A stretch of 64,000 nucleotides of DNA from Pararhodobacter marinus (GTDB lineage: Bacteria > Pseudomonadota > Alphaproteobacteria > Rhodobacterales > Rhodobacteraceae). The DNA is taken from the NCBI RefSeq assembly GCF_003122215.1, contig NZ_QEYD01000007.1:1-64000 (forward strand). The letters run 5' to 3'. Numbering within the stretch: position 1 is the stretch's first letter; every line of letters starts with the position of its first letter. A model generated the notes under the pieces. The model made no database searches. It had not been told where the DNA came from and worked only from the letters and a program-made list of their open reading frames with translations. A program made the position numbers and the translations under genes. Shown here piece by piece: positions 9,102-18,053 of this stretch.

Positions 9102-9137
9102 AAGGGCGCCCGGCTTAACGGCCGGGCGCCCTTGTTA
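9102..9137 (+). terminator. Rho-independent-type terminator of the ectoine operon
   Basis: A perfect 13-bp stem (AAGGGCGCCCGGC, 9102-9114, with its complement at 9121-9133) and a 6-base loop lie 34 bases after the aspartokinase stop. The following T tract is short (TTGTTA). Confidence 0.8.
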
Positions 9138-9291
9138 CGTGCCGCGCAGACGCGGTCCTGGGCGAAAAGCCCCCGTTTCACGGGAGTTTGCGGGACGCCA
9201 TCGCGGCAAGGCTGGTTGAAATCGGCCAGTTCGGCTTACCTTGGACCCAAGGGCGCGCAAGGCGCCGCGCAAATGGGCAGGACCGGGTGCG

Positions 9292-9951
9292 TTGACGGAA
9301 AAACAGAACGAGGCAGCCAGACAGGACGACACGGGAGCGCTGAGCGACCTGATCGTCTGCCCGAGCTGCGACGCGCTCTACAAGGTCGCCGAGGTCCCGA
9401 CCGGCGGGCGCGCGCGCTGCGGGCGCTGCGGGCATTCGCTGATGGCCCCGCGCGAGAACGCGATGGCGCGCATCGTCATGCTGGCCGCGACCTCGCTGGT
9501 GCTGATGACCGCGGCGTTGTTCTTTCCCTTCATCGAGATCACCGCCGGCGGCATCACGCGCCGCACCTCGGTTCTGGACGCGGCGCTGACCTTTTCGCAA
9601 TCGCTCAGCCTGCCGCTGGCTCTGGCGGTGGCCGCCTTCATCATCGTGCTGCCGGTGCTGCGGCTTCTGGCGATCGTCTACGCGCTGGCGCCGATGTCGC
9701 TGGGCTGGTACGCGCCGCGCCACGCCCGCACCGCGCTGCGGCTGGCGGAAGAGGCGAAGCCCTGGGCGATGGCCGAGATCTTCATCCTCGGCGTCGCCGT
9801 GGCGCTGGTCAAGATTGCGGGGCTGGCCCATGTGGGGCTGGGCGCGGCCTTCTGGGCGCTGGCGCTGCTGGTGCTGGTCAACATTCTGAACGACAACTTC
9901 ATGTGCAGGCTGACGCTATGGCGCACGCTCGAACAACGCAGCCGGTCCTGA
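9292..9951 (+). CDS. pqiA: PqiA-like membrane protein (first copy)
   Basis: About 219 residues. An N-terminal zinc-ribbon-like segment, LIVCPSCDALYKVAEVPTG plus ARCGRCGHSL (two CxxC pairs), is followed by four hydrophobic helices (residues about 60-210) with the family motif FPFIEI near the second. This is one half of the duplicated PqiA/YebS architecture, an inner-membrane partner of MCE proteins that carry lipids between the membranes. The start is uncertain: TTG at 9292 gives MTEKQNEAARQDD, while TTG at 9241 would add a basic tail. The stop lies 34 bases inside the next gene. Confidence 0.82.
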   Translation: MTEKQNEAARQDDTGALSDLIVCPSCDALYKVAEVPTGGRARCGRCGHSLMAPRENAMARIVMLAATSLVLMTAALFFPFIEITAGGITRRTSVLDAALTFSQSLSLPLALAVAAFIIVLPVLRLLAIVYALAPMSLGWYAPRHARTALRLAEEAKPWAMAEIFILGVAVALVKIAGLAHVGLGAAFWALALLVLVNILNDNFMCRLTLWRTLEQRSRS

Positions 9952-10547
9952 CCGCGCAGAAGGCGGGCCTTCTGGGCTGCCGGATCTGTGGCCGCGCCAA
10001 TCCGGGCGCGGCGCAGAGCTGTTCGCGCTGTGGCGCCGCCCTGCACCGCCCCGGCGGATTGCAGGCGGTCATGGCGTGGCTTCTGGCCGGGCTGGTCGTC
10101 TACATCCCCGCCAATACCTACCCGATGCTGCGCACGAAGATGCTGGGCGAGGAAACCGACAGCACCATTCTGGGCGGTGCCATCGATCTTGCGCATCACG
10201 GCTCGTGGGGGGTGGCGGGCATCGTCTTCGTCGCCTCGATCCTGATCCCGATCGCGAAATTCATCACCATCGGCTACCTGGCGCTGGCGGTGCACCGGCG
10301 CTGGCCGATGCGGGGGCGGTTGCGCTTTCACCTGTACGAGGCGGTCGAATTCATCGGCCGCTGGTCGATGATCGACGTTTTCGTGGTGGCGATCCTTGTC
10401 GCGCTGGTGCAGTTCAACCTTGCCGCCACCATCGCGCCGGGCATCGCCGCCGTCTCTTTCGCGCTGTCGGTGATCTTCACCATGCTGGCGGCCCAAGCCT
10501 TCGACCCTCGCCTGATCTGGCAATCCGCGGATACCGATACCGAATGA
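9918..10547 (+). CDS. pqiA: PqiA-like membrane protein (second copy)
   Basis: A 209-residue protein resembling the second half of PqiA: zinc-ribbon GCRICGRANPGAAQSCSRCGAAL, then four membrane helices with the hallmark VYIPANTYPMLRTK and later SWGVAGIVFVASILIPIAKF. It overlaps the first copy by 34 bases and the following MCE gene by 4 (ATGA). In enterobacteria both halves form one polypeptide; here they are split into two genes, a common alphaproteobacterial arrangement. It probably anchors the PqiB tube to the inner membrane. Confidence 0.86.
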   Translation: MAHARTTQPVLTAQKAGLLGCRICGRANPGAAQSCSRCGAALHRPGGLQAVMAWLLAGLVVYIPANTYPMLRTKMLGEETDSTILGGAIDLAHHGSWGVAGIVFVASILIPIAKFITIGYLALAVHRRWPMRGRLRFHLYEAVEFIGRWSMIDVFVVAILVALVQFNLAATIAPGIAAVSFALSVIFTMLAAQAFDPRLIWQSADTDTE

Positions 10548-12625
10548 CCACGCCCTCCGACATGGAGATCACTCCGCCCCGCCGGTCCTTCTGGCGCAAT
10601 CTCTCGCCCGTCTGGCTGGTGCCGGTGCTGGCCGTCGCGGTGTCGCTGGGCATCGCGTGGCAAAGCTTCGCGGATCGCGGCACGCTGATCGAGATCGAGT
10701 TCGAGAATGCCGCCGGTGTCGTGGCCGGGACGACCGAGATCCGCTATCGCGACGTGGCCATCGGCATGGTCGAGACGGTTTCGTTCACGCCGGACATGCA
10801 GCAGGTCACGGTGGGCGCCCGGATTGACCGCACCGCCGCCGAGGCGCTGTCGGCACAGGCACAGTTCTGGGTGGTGCGCCCGCAGGTCAGCGCGCGCGGG
10901 ATCTCGGGTCTGAACACGGTTCTGTCGGGCGTCTATATCGAGGCCGCGCTGGACCCCGGCAGCGTCCCCGATGGCAGCCGCCGCTTCACCGGGCGCGATG
11001 ATCCGCCTTTGGTCATGCCGGGGAGGCAGGGCACGCGCATCACCCTGCGCGCACCCGATGGCAACCGCCTGACCCCCGGCGCGCCGATCCTGTTTCGCGG
11101 CGTCGAGGTCGGCGCGATCGAGGCGCCGCGCCTGCTGGACGGGGCCGAGGGCGTGCTGGTCGACGGGTTCATCGAGGCGCCTTACGACCGGCGCCTGTCC
11201 ACCACGGCGCGGTTCTGGGACACGTCGGGTTTCGCGGTATCGCTGGGCACCGGCGGGCTGCGGCTGAGCGTGGGCAATCTGGCGTCGATCCTGACGGGCG
11301 GCATTGCCTTCGACACGCTGACGGATGCCGGCGAGCCCATCGATGCCGACACGGTGTTCGAGCTCTATTCGGACGAGGACACGGCGATGGCCAGTTCGAC
11401 CTCGGTCGCCTCGCCCGATCAGCTGCGCATCGCGGCCGAGTTCGACGGCTCGGTGCAGGGCCTCTCGCCCGGTGCGGCGGTCCGGTTCCGGGGCGTGCGC
11501 GTGGGCGAGGTCACGGGCATCGCCGCGCGGCAGGTCGACATGGGTCCCGCCCCGCTGATCCGGATGCAGGCGGCGCTGGCGCTGGACCCCTCGGCCTTCG
11601 GGCTGGGTTCGGAGGCATCGCCCGAGCGGCTGATGGCTTTCCTGGAAGCGCAGGTCGCAGCGGGTTTGCGCGCGCGGCTGTCGGCCTCGGGCGTGTTCTC
11701 GACCTCGCTGGTCGTCGAATTGCTGGAAGTGCAGGACAGCCCGCCCGAACGGCTGCTCCGGCCGGAAGATGCGCTGCCGGTGATCCCCTCGGCGCCGTCG
11801 GACCTGACGGATCTGACGACCTCGGCGCAGGGTCTGATCGAGCGGCTGACCGAGCTGCCCATCGAGGGGGTGCTGCAACAGGCGATCAACCTGATGGAAG
11901 CCGCCGAGGACCTGCTTGAGGATGAGGGCACGCGCGCCCTGCCCTCGTCGGTCGTGTCGCTGGTCGACGATGCGCGCGACTTCGTGGGATCCGAGGCGTT
12001 GCAGGCGCTGCCGGGCGACATTCAGGGCACGGTGGGCGATCTGCGCGCCGTGCTGGCGCGGTTCGAGGAACAGCGCGCGGTCGAGACGCTGGTCGAGACG
12101 ATGGAGGCCGTGCAGGGCGTCGCCGCGAATATCGACAGCGCCACGACCGAGGTGCCCGCGCTGATCAGCGAGGTGCGCCGCGTGGTGGGCCGGATCGGCG
12201 ATCTGGATGCCGAGGGGCTGGTCAATGCCGCGCGCGACCTGCTGAACACCGCCGACACGTTCCTTGACGACGAGGGCACGCAGGCGGTGCCCCCCGCCCT
12301 GGCCGGCGCGCTGCGCGAGGTCGAGCTGGCGCTGGCCGAGCTGCGTGGCTCGGGGCTGGTGGACGAGGTCAGCGAAACGCTGGGTTCGGCCCGCTCGGCC
12401 GCCGATGCGATCGCCACCGCGACGCAGGACCTGCCGCAGCTGGCCGAGCGGCTCAACGGGCTGGTCGCGCAGGCCGAGGCGCTGGTCGCGGCCTATGGCG
12501 CGCGCTCGCCCGTCAACGAAGAGGCCCTTGCCACCCTGCGCGAGGCGCGCGACGCCGCGCGTGCCTTCGCCCAGCTTGCCCGGACGCTCGAGCGTTCGCC
12601 CAATTCCATTTTGTTCGGACGCTGA
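10544..12625 (+). CDS. pqiB: PqiB/YebT-like MCE (MlaD) domain protein
   Basis: A 693-residue periplasmic protein with one N-terminal membrane anchor (residues about 20-37, VWLVPVLAVAVSLGIAW) and three MCE domains at about 43-135, 155-245 and 290-395. Each has the GxxVxYRGVxVGxV-type signature (IRYRDVAIGMVETV, ILFRGVEVGAIEA, VRFRGVRVGEVTGI). A long helical C-terminal region (about 430-690) with repeated leucine/alanine heptads would form the needle of the tunnel. MCE proteins of this type bridge inner and outer membrane and move phospholipids. It starts at ATGA overlapping the upstream pqiA copy. Confidence 0.92.
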   Translation: MTTPSDMEITPPRRSFWRNLSPVWLVPVLAVAVSLGIAWQSFADRGTLIEIEFENAAGVVAGTTEIRYRDVAIGMVETVSFTPDMQQVTVGARIDRTAAEALSAQAQFWVVRPQVSARGISGLNTVLSGVYIEAALDPGSVPDGSRRFTGRDDPPLVMPGRQGTRITLRAPDGNRLTPGAPILFRGVEVGAIEAPRLLDGAEGVLVDGFIEAPYDRRLSTTARFWDTSGFAVSLGTGGLRLSVGNLASILTGGIAFDTLTDAGEPIDADTVFELYSDEDTAMASSTSVASPDQLRIAAEFDGSVQGLSPGAAVRFRGVRVGEVTGIAARQVDMGPAPLIRMQAALALDPSAFGLGSEASPERLMAFLEAQVAAGLRARLSASGVFSTSLVVELLEVQDSPPERLLRPEDALPVIPSAPSDLTDLTTSAQGLIERLTELPIEGVLQQAINLMEAAEDLLEDEGTRALPSSVVSLVDDARDFVGSEALQALPGDIQGTVGDLRAVLARFEEQRAVETLVETMEAVQGVAANIDSATTEVPALISEVRRVVGRIGDLDAEGLVNAARDLLNTADTFLDDEGTQAVPPALAGALREVELALAELRGSGLVDEVSETLGSARSAADAIATATQDLPQLAERLNGLVAQAEALVAAYGARSPVNEEALATLREARDAARAFAQLARTLERSPNSILFGR

Positions 12626-12626
12626 C

Positions 12627-13214
12627 ATGACCCCATTCTTCCGCCTTGCCGCCCCCGCCCTTGCCCTGTCGCTGCTTTCGGGCTGCGTTCTGGGTGGGAA
12701 TGCCGTGCTTTACCCGCTGGAAACGCCCACCGGCACCGAGACCGCGCAACGCAGGCTCTATGTTTCCAGCATCGAGGTGCGCGACGTGCTGGTCCCGGCC
12801 TATGCCGAGGACAGCCAGATGCAGTATCGCGGTCCCGATGGCGGGCTGGTGCCGCTGCCCGACGCGCAATGGGCCGCGCCCACGGGCGCCGCGATCACCG
12901 CCGAGCTGGCCCGCGCGCTGGATCTGGCCAGCACCGCCAGCGTCGCAGCCGAACCCTGGCCGCTGAGCGACCGGGCGGCGGTGCAGTTGCAGGTGCGCAT
13001 CGACCGGCTGATCCTGAACCATGACGGCCGGTTCGAGATGGGCGGGCAATTCGCCGTGGCCTCCGTCGACGAGGTGGTGCGCGAATTCATCGACCGGTTC
13101 GAGATCACCTCGGTCGTGGCAGAGATGCCCGCCTCGCCCTCGGCGCTGGCGGCGGCCTATGGCGATGCGCTGGCCCAGCTGCGCGACCGGATCCTGACGC
13201 GGCTGTCACGCTGA
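12627..13214 (+). CDS. pqiC: PqiC-like outer-membrane lipoprotein (ABC-type transport auxiliary family)
   Basis: A 195-residue lipoprotein. The signal peptide ends in the lipobox LLSGC (Cys at about residue 21). The mature part matches the PqiC/YmbA auxiliary lipoprotein fold (LYPLETPTG, RRLYVSSIEVRDVLVPAY, then paired strands), which caps the MCE tube at the outer membrane. It begins one base after the pqiB stop, so translation is probably coupled. Confidence 0.86.
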   Translation: MTPFFRLAAPALALSLLSGCVLGGNAVLYPLETPTGTETAQRRLYVSSIEVRDVLVPAYAEDSQMQYRGPDGGLVPLPDAQWAAPTGAAITAELARALDLASTASVAAEPWPLSDRAAVQLQVRIDRLILNHDGRFEMGGQFAVASVDEVVREFIDRFEITSVVAEMPASPSALAAAYGDALAQLRDRILTRLSR

Positions 13215-13234
13215 CCCCACCGCCCGCGCAAACA

Positions 13235-13272
13235 AAAGGCGCCGCGTCCATCCGGGTCGCGGCGCCTTTCTC
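13235..13272. terminator. Bidirectional terminator
   Basis: A 12-bp perfect stem, AAAGGCGCCGCG (13235-13246) with its complement at 13258-13269, lies between the convergent pqiC and MscS genes. T-rich bases follow on both strands. Confidence 0.82.
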
Positions 13273-13287
13273 GTTTCGCGCTATGCC

Positions 13288-15918
13288 TCAGCGGGTCTGA
13301 GGGCCCGGCAGCCCGTTCTGCCCGTCGCCCTGCAGCCGCAGCTTGAATTCCTGCGTCTCGCCGGCTTTCGATTCGCCCAGGAACAGCGTCTGATGCGGGA
13401 AGGGGATCTCGATATTGCGGGCATCGAAGATTTCCTTGACCACGCCGTTATAGGCGCGCCCGACCCCCCATTGCATCCCCGGCACGCATTTGATCCGCGC
13501 GCGCATGACCACGGCGCTGTCGCCGAAGGCGTTGATGCCGAACCATTCCAGATCGCCCATGATCGCGTCGCGGTAATCGGGGTCCATGCGCAGCTTCTCG
13601 AAAGCGTCGAACATGGCCTGTTTCACGTCCTCGGTCTTCTCGCGGTAAGCGACGCCCATGTCGCAGACGAAATAGCCGAATTCGCGCGCGAAGTTGGTGA
13701 CCATGTCCACCGACGAGAACGGGATCACGTGGAAGGCCCCGGTCACGTCGCGCAGGCTGACGGACCGGATCGTCAGCCGCTCGACCACGCCCGTCGTGCC
13801 CGCGACGGTGACGACATCGCCGACATTCATCGCATTTTCGAACTGGATGAAGATGCCGGTGATGATGTCCTGCACCATCTTCTGGGCACCGAAACCGATG
13901 GCCAGACCCAGCACCCCGGCCGAGGCCAGAAGCGGCGCGATGTCGAGACCGATCTCGGACAGCACGAACATCAGCGTGATGACCACGAGCGCGATGGTCG
14001 CGGCGTTGCGCAAAAGCGTCAGCAACGTGCGTTCGCGCGCCGTGGCGACCGAGCCGAATTCCGGGTTCAGCCGGTAATCCACCCACGAGGTCAGCGCGAC
14101 CCACAGGATGAACGACATGATCAGCACGCCCGCCACCGACAGCAGCACGCTGGTCAGGCGCAGGCCGATCTGGCTGGCCAGCCAGCTGCGGATGTCGATC
14201 ACGCTGATCGCGTTGAGGGCTACGGCGATGACGATCACGAAGATCGCCAGCCGCAGGACGAACAGCGCCTTGGGCACGAAGGCGTTGAGGCGTTTTTCCA
14301 ACAGCGGCATCCGCGCCGTGACGCTGTCTGGCAGTTGCACACCGCGCACCATCATCCGGGTCAGCGCGCCCGAGACGACGACGCCCAGAAGCAGCACCAG
14401 AAGCACCTGACCCGAATTGAGCAGCGCATGGAAGGCCGCGTTGCCGGGGCGCGTCAGGACGATGACCAGCATGAACAGCAGATACAGGCTGACCGGCCAG
14501 TGCCAGTTGCGCGCCAGCACGCCCAGCGGGCCGCGCCTGCGCGGCGTGGCGGGGGCAGCAGGCGCCGGTTCCGGTGCGGCGGCCTGCGCGGCAGCCTCGC
14601 GGGCGGCGCGTTCCTCGGCCTCGCGCTCGGCGGCTTCCTCGGCCGCCTGTTCGGCAACAATGGCCTTTTCTTCGGCCGCTTCCTGCGCCGCAGCCTCGCT
14701 CATGGTGAATTCGCTGGGGGCTCCTGCAATGCCGCCATCCTCGCGCGCCTCGCTTTCGGCCAGCGCGGCCTGGCGCGCGGCTTCGGCCTGGGCGGCCTCT
14801 TCCTCGGCGATCTGGCGCGCGGCTTCCTCGGCGGCGCGCTGGGCTTCGAGATATTGCGCCTCGGTCTGCCCCCCGCGTTCCAGCCATTCGGCGACCGGGC
14901 GGCGGTTGCGCCAGACCAGCCAGAAGGCCAGCCCCATGGTGACAAGCGCGATCAGCGCCGAGGTGGCGCTGCCTGCCGCGAACGAGACATTGGCGTTGAT
15001 GATCGGCACGACCAGAAGCTGGCCATAGCCCACCAGGCCCACCATCAGGTTGAAGCGCGAGGCCATGTATTTGGCGGCGGCATCCGACACCGGCAGCGGA
15101 CGCAGGTTCGAGGCCGAGGGCGACAGGGCCAGCCGCACCACGACCTTGGCCAGTTCGACGATCAGGAAGGCGTTGAGATACAGCGTCTGGCGGATGCCCA
15201 CGCGCCCGAAACTGCCGATGAACAAGGTCGCGATCAGGTAGCCCACGGCCCAGGCCGCCAGCACGATCAGCGCATCGACCAGCACCGAACCGATGAACAA
15301 GAGCGCGGTCCGCAGGAAGCCGCTCTCGCCCGCCGCCGTCCCCATCCGGGCATACAGAACCTTGCCCAGGCGGCGCAGTACGATGAACACGGCCACCGTG
15401 CCGATTATGATCAGCGCCAGTTCCTGCAACGCGGTCAGCAACACGCCGGCCTCGCGCCCGCTCAGCCCGTCGAAGACGTCGGGCGCGCGCATCAGCTGGT
15501 TCCAGGTGGTTTCCGCGCGGCTGGCGATATCCTCGGCCGCCTGCTGGGTGATCAGCGCGATCCGGCGGCTGAAGGACAGCTGCTCGGGCGGGACCGGGTT
15601 GTCGCCGGCCAGTGTCTGAACGACCGCCTCGTCGGCCGGGACAGCCTCTTGCTGCGCGGCGCGCAGATCGGCGATCAGCGCCTCGCGGCTGTCGGGATTC
15701 TCGATCACGTCGAGCAGAAGCTGCAGACTGGATTGCGGCGTCGTGGCCGACGGCGTCTCGCTGGCCGAATCTGCGCTGTCGGCGGTACTGTCAGCGGTGC
15801 TCTCGTCACTGGGCGAGGCGGGGATGAGCCCGGTCTGGGCGCTGAGCGTGGCGGGCGCAGCAAGGCTGAGCACCAGAAGCACCAGAAGCGCCCGAAGGCG
15901 GAAAAGCGTGAAGGTCAT
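13288..15918 (-). CDS. Large MscS-family mechanosensitive channel with an Ala/Glu-rich insert
   Basis: An 876-residue inner-membrane channel, much longer than MscS (about 286) and in the size range of YbiO/MscM types. It has a signal peptide (1-27, ends TLSAQ), a periplasmic helical region, and several membrane helices from about 160. A charged Ala/Glu-rich segment at about 345-460, predicted to be a coiled coil or helical rod, precedes further helices. The MscS pore helix and beta domain are at about 650-800 (LLASAGVLGLAIGFGAQKMV, then FIQFENAMNVGDVVTVAG). Such channels release solutes on hypo-osmotic shock, which fits the ectoine locus nearby. It is convergent with pqiC. The insert is unusual; see findings. 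Confidence 0.88.
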   Translation of the reverse strand: MTFTLFRLRALLVLLVLSLAAPATLSAQTGLIPASPSDESTADSTADSADSASETPSATTPQSSLQLLLDVIENPDSREALIADLRAAQQEAVPADEAVVQTLAGDNPVPPEQLSFSRRIALITQQAAEDIASRAETTWNQLMRAPDVFDGLSGREAGVLLTALQELALIIIGTVAVFIVLRRLGKVLYARMGTAAGESGFLRTALLFIGSVLVDALIVLAAWAVGYLIATLFIGSFGRVGIRQTLYLNAFLIVELAKVVVRLALSPSASNLRPLPVSDAAAKYMASRFNLMVGLVGYGQLLVVPIINANVSFAAGSATSALIALVTMGLAFWLVWRNRRPVAEWLERGGQTEAQYLEAQRAAEEAARQIAEEEAAQAEAARQAALAESEAREDGGIAGAPSEFTMSEAAAQEAAEEKAIVAEQAAEEAAEREAEERAAREAAAQAAAPEPAPAAPATPRRRGPLGVLARNWHWPVSLYLLFMLVIVLTRPGNAAFHALLNSGQVLLVLLLGVVVSGALTRMMVRGVQLPDSVTARMPLLEKRLNAFVPKALFVLRLAIFVIVIAVALNAISVIDIRSWLASQIGLRLTSVLLSVAGVLIMSFILWVALTSWVDYRLNPEFGSVATARERTLLTLLRNAATIALVVITLMFVLSEIGLDIAPLLASAGVLGLAIGFGAQKMVQDIITGIFIQFENAMNVGDVVTVAGTTGVVERLTIRSVSLRDVTGAFHVIPFSSVDMVTNFAREFGYFVCDMGVAYREKTEDVKQAMFDAFEKLRMDPDYRDAIMGDLEWFGINAFGDSAVVMRARIKCVPGMQWGVGRAYNGVVKEIFDARNIEIPFPHQTLFLGESKAGETQEFKLRLQGDGQNGLPGPQTR

Positions 15919-16056
15919 GGTCGTCGGTCTGCCCGTGTGGTTCCGTTAGCGGCCGTTTTCATCGCCGTCAGCGATGCGACTTAGCCCGATTGCACCCGAT
16001 CGCCAGAAAAGACGCAACCGGGATACCTGAAATAAGGGGAAAAGCGTCCGGCCCGG

Positions 16057-16770
16057 TCAGGCCGAGGCCAGTTCGCGCACGATGGCGGCAGCGGCGGCGG
16101 CGGGGTCCGTGGCGGCCCAGACCGGACGGCCCACGACGATATGATCGGCGCCCCCGCGCACCGCCTCGGCGGGGGTGGCGATGCGTTTCTGGTCATTGGC
16201 GGCGCTGCCTTCGGGCCGTACGCCCGGCGTCACGATCAGCCGCCCCGCCGCATTGGGCAGCGCGCGGATCATCGCCGCTTCATGCGGCGAGGCGATGACG
16301 CCGTCGGCGCCCGCGTCGAATGCCCGCGACGCGCGCTCGGTCACGATCTGCGCCATATCGCCCGGCACGATCATCGACGCGTCCAGATCGGCGCGGTCCA
16401 TCGCCGTCAGGATCGTCACGCCGAGGATCTTCAGGTTGCTGCCCGCCGCGCCCTCTTTCGCGGCGCGCACGACATGCGGGTCGCCATGCACGGTCAGGAA
16501 ATCCAGGTCGAACTGTGCAATGCCGCGCACCGCCGCCTCGACCGTGGCGGGGATGTCGAAGAATTTCATGTCCAGAAAGATGCGCTTGCCGTGTTCCTGC
16601 TTCAGCTCGTTGGCCAACGCCAGCCCGCCCCCCGTCAGCATCCCCAGCCCGATCTTGTAGAAACTGACCGCGTCGCCGATCCGGTCCGTCAGTTCGAGCC
16701 CCGTCACCACGTTCGGAACATCGAGCGCCACGATCAGGCGGTCATCGGCGGGCAGATTGGCTGCGGTCAT
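16057..16770 (-). CDS. pyrF: Orotidine-5'-phosphate decarboxylase
   Basis: A 237-residue TIM-barrel enzyme catalysing OMP to UMP, the last step of pyrimidine synthesis. Conserved LIVALDVPN at the N-terminus, the catalytic Asp/Lys network in FLDMKFFDIPATV, LTVHGD, and the phosphate-binding IVTPGVRPEG and IVVGRPVW near the C-terminus. GGAGCG lies 4 bases before the ATG at 16770. It is divergent from the alpha/beta hydrolase gene. Confidence 0.95.
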   Translation of the reverse strand: MTAANLPADDRLIVALDVPNVVTGLELTDRIGDAVSFYKIGLGMLTGGGLALANELKQEHGKRIFLDMKFFDIPATVEAAVRGIAQFDLDFLTVHGDPHVVRAAKEGAAGSNLKILGVTILTAMDRADLDASMIVPGDMAQIVTERASRAFDAGADGVIASPHEAAMIRALPNAAGRLIVTPGVRPEGSAANDQKRIATPAEAVRGGADHIVVGRPVWAATDPAAAAAAIVRELASA

Positions 16771-16873
16771 GGGGCGCTCCGGGTCTGGCGGATTGGGGAC
16801 GGGGCGCTGATACGCCGATCCGGGCGTTGCGGCAAGCTTGCGCTCGCGCCCGCCGCGCGGCAGCATCCGCGCG

Positions 16874-18025
16874 ATGGAGCATAACCGCGTCGACGCCACC
16901 CGCCCCGATTCCCCGCCGCTGGCCGGTCCCGGCCCGCTGCCCGTGGGGGTGCGCACGCTCACCCTGACCGATCCCGCACGGCCCGATCTCGACGCTCTGG
17001 CGGTTCTGCCCGAAGGCGCCCCCCTGCCCCGCAGCGCGCGCAGGCTCACGGTCGATCTGTGGTATCCGGCCGAGCCCGGCACCGCGCCGGGCGGGCGCTA
17101 CGAGACCCTGCTGCGCGACGGCGAGCGGCGGGCGGTGCTGCACGGGCGGGCCGCCCGCGATGCCGCGCCCGGGCCGGGACGCTGGCCATTCGTGCTGCTG
17201 TCGCATGGCTATCCCGGCAACCGCTACCTGATGGCGCATCTGGCCGAGGCTCTGGCCTCGCGCGGGTATCTGGTCGCCGCCGCCGATCATCCGGGCAGCA
17301 CCTATGACGACCAGAAACCCTTCGGCCAGACGCTGTATCACCGCCCGCTGGACCAGCGCTTCCTGCTCGACACGCTGGCGCAGCACGAACTGGCCGATCC
17401 CGACCGCGCGGCGATCGTGGGTTTCTCGATGGGCGGCTACGGCGCGCTGGTGACGGGCGGCGCGGGGCTGGTCCCGGCAATGGTTCGTCACGAGCTGGCT
17501 CCGCCCCACGGCGTGCTGCGCGCGCATCTCGAAGGCCAGCTTCCCCCGCCCCCGGCGAATCTGCGGGCGCTGATCGCCATCGGGCCATGGGGCAACGGTC
17601 ACGGGCTATGGTCCACCCGCGCATTCAGACGGCTAAGCCTGCCGCTGATGGTGATGGCGGGCAGCGTCGACGAGATTTCGGGCTATTCCGCGATGCGCGC
17701 GATTGCCGAACTGTCGGGCGGCACGCTGCTGACCTTCGTCAATGCGGGGCACAACGCCGCCGCGCCAATCCCCGCCCCGCTGGAAAGCTACGCGCAGAGC
17801 GACCGGCTGGGCTGGGCGCCGTTTCGCCATTACGCCGATCCTGTCTGGGACACCGTGCGCATGAACGCGCTGGCGCAGCATTTCGCGGCGGCGTTCCTGG
17901 ACCGGCACCTGAAGGGCGACACGGCGCGCGATGCGGATCTCGCCCCCGCCACCGCGCTGAGCGAGGCGCAGGGCTTCGAACCCGCGCTGGCCAAAGGCCT
18001 GACGCTGGAGCGCTGGCAGGGTTGA
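16874..18025 (+). CDS. Alpha/beta hydrolase, dienelactone hydrolase / PAF-acetylhydrolase-like
   Basis: A 383-residue protein with the serine hydrolase fold: LTVDLWYPAEPG near residue 60, the oxyanion strand LLSHGYPGNRYLM, the nucleophile elbow GFSMGGYGA (Ser about 193) and a catalytic His in FVNAGHNAA. This architecture resembles predicted dienelactone hydrolases and platelet-activating-factor acetylhydrolase-like proteins. There is no obvious signal peptide. The ATG at 16874 lacks a clear binding site and the start is uncertain. The substrate is not inferable. Confidence 0.75.
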   Translation: MEHNRVDATRPDSPPLAGPGPLPVGVRTLTLTDPARPDLDALAVLPEGAPLPRSARRLTVDLWYPAEPGTAPGGRYETLLRDGERRAVLHGRAARDAAPGPGRWPFVLLSHGYPGNRYLMAHLAEALASRGYLVAAADHPGSTYDDQKPFGQTLYHRPLDQRFLLDTLAQHELADPDRAAIVGFSMGGYGALVTGGAGLVPAMVRHELAPPHGVLRAHLEGQLPPPPANLRALIAIGPWGNGHGLWSTRAFRRLSLPLMVMAGSVDEISGYSAMRAIAELSGGTLLTFVNAGHNAAAPIPAPLESYAQSDRLGWAPFRHYADPVWDTVRMNALAQHFAAAFLDRHLKGDTARDADLAPATALSEAQGFEPALAKGLTLERWQG

Positions 18026-18053
18026 GCCCGCCGTTCAGGCCCGCATCAGCGGT

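Noticed and set aside
10328-12628. A 766-codon minus-strand frame opposite the pqi operon
   Set aside because: Same shadow composition; the plus strand has three MCE domains in good frame.
13393-15984. An 863-codon open frame on the plus strand opposite the first MscS gene
   Set aside because: It is a shadow of GC-rich codons: Arg/His/Asp/Gln-rich low-complexity translation, no domain, no ribosome binding site, fully covered by a real channel gene.
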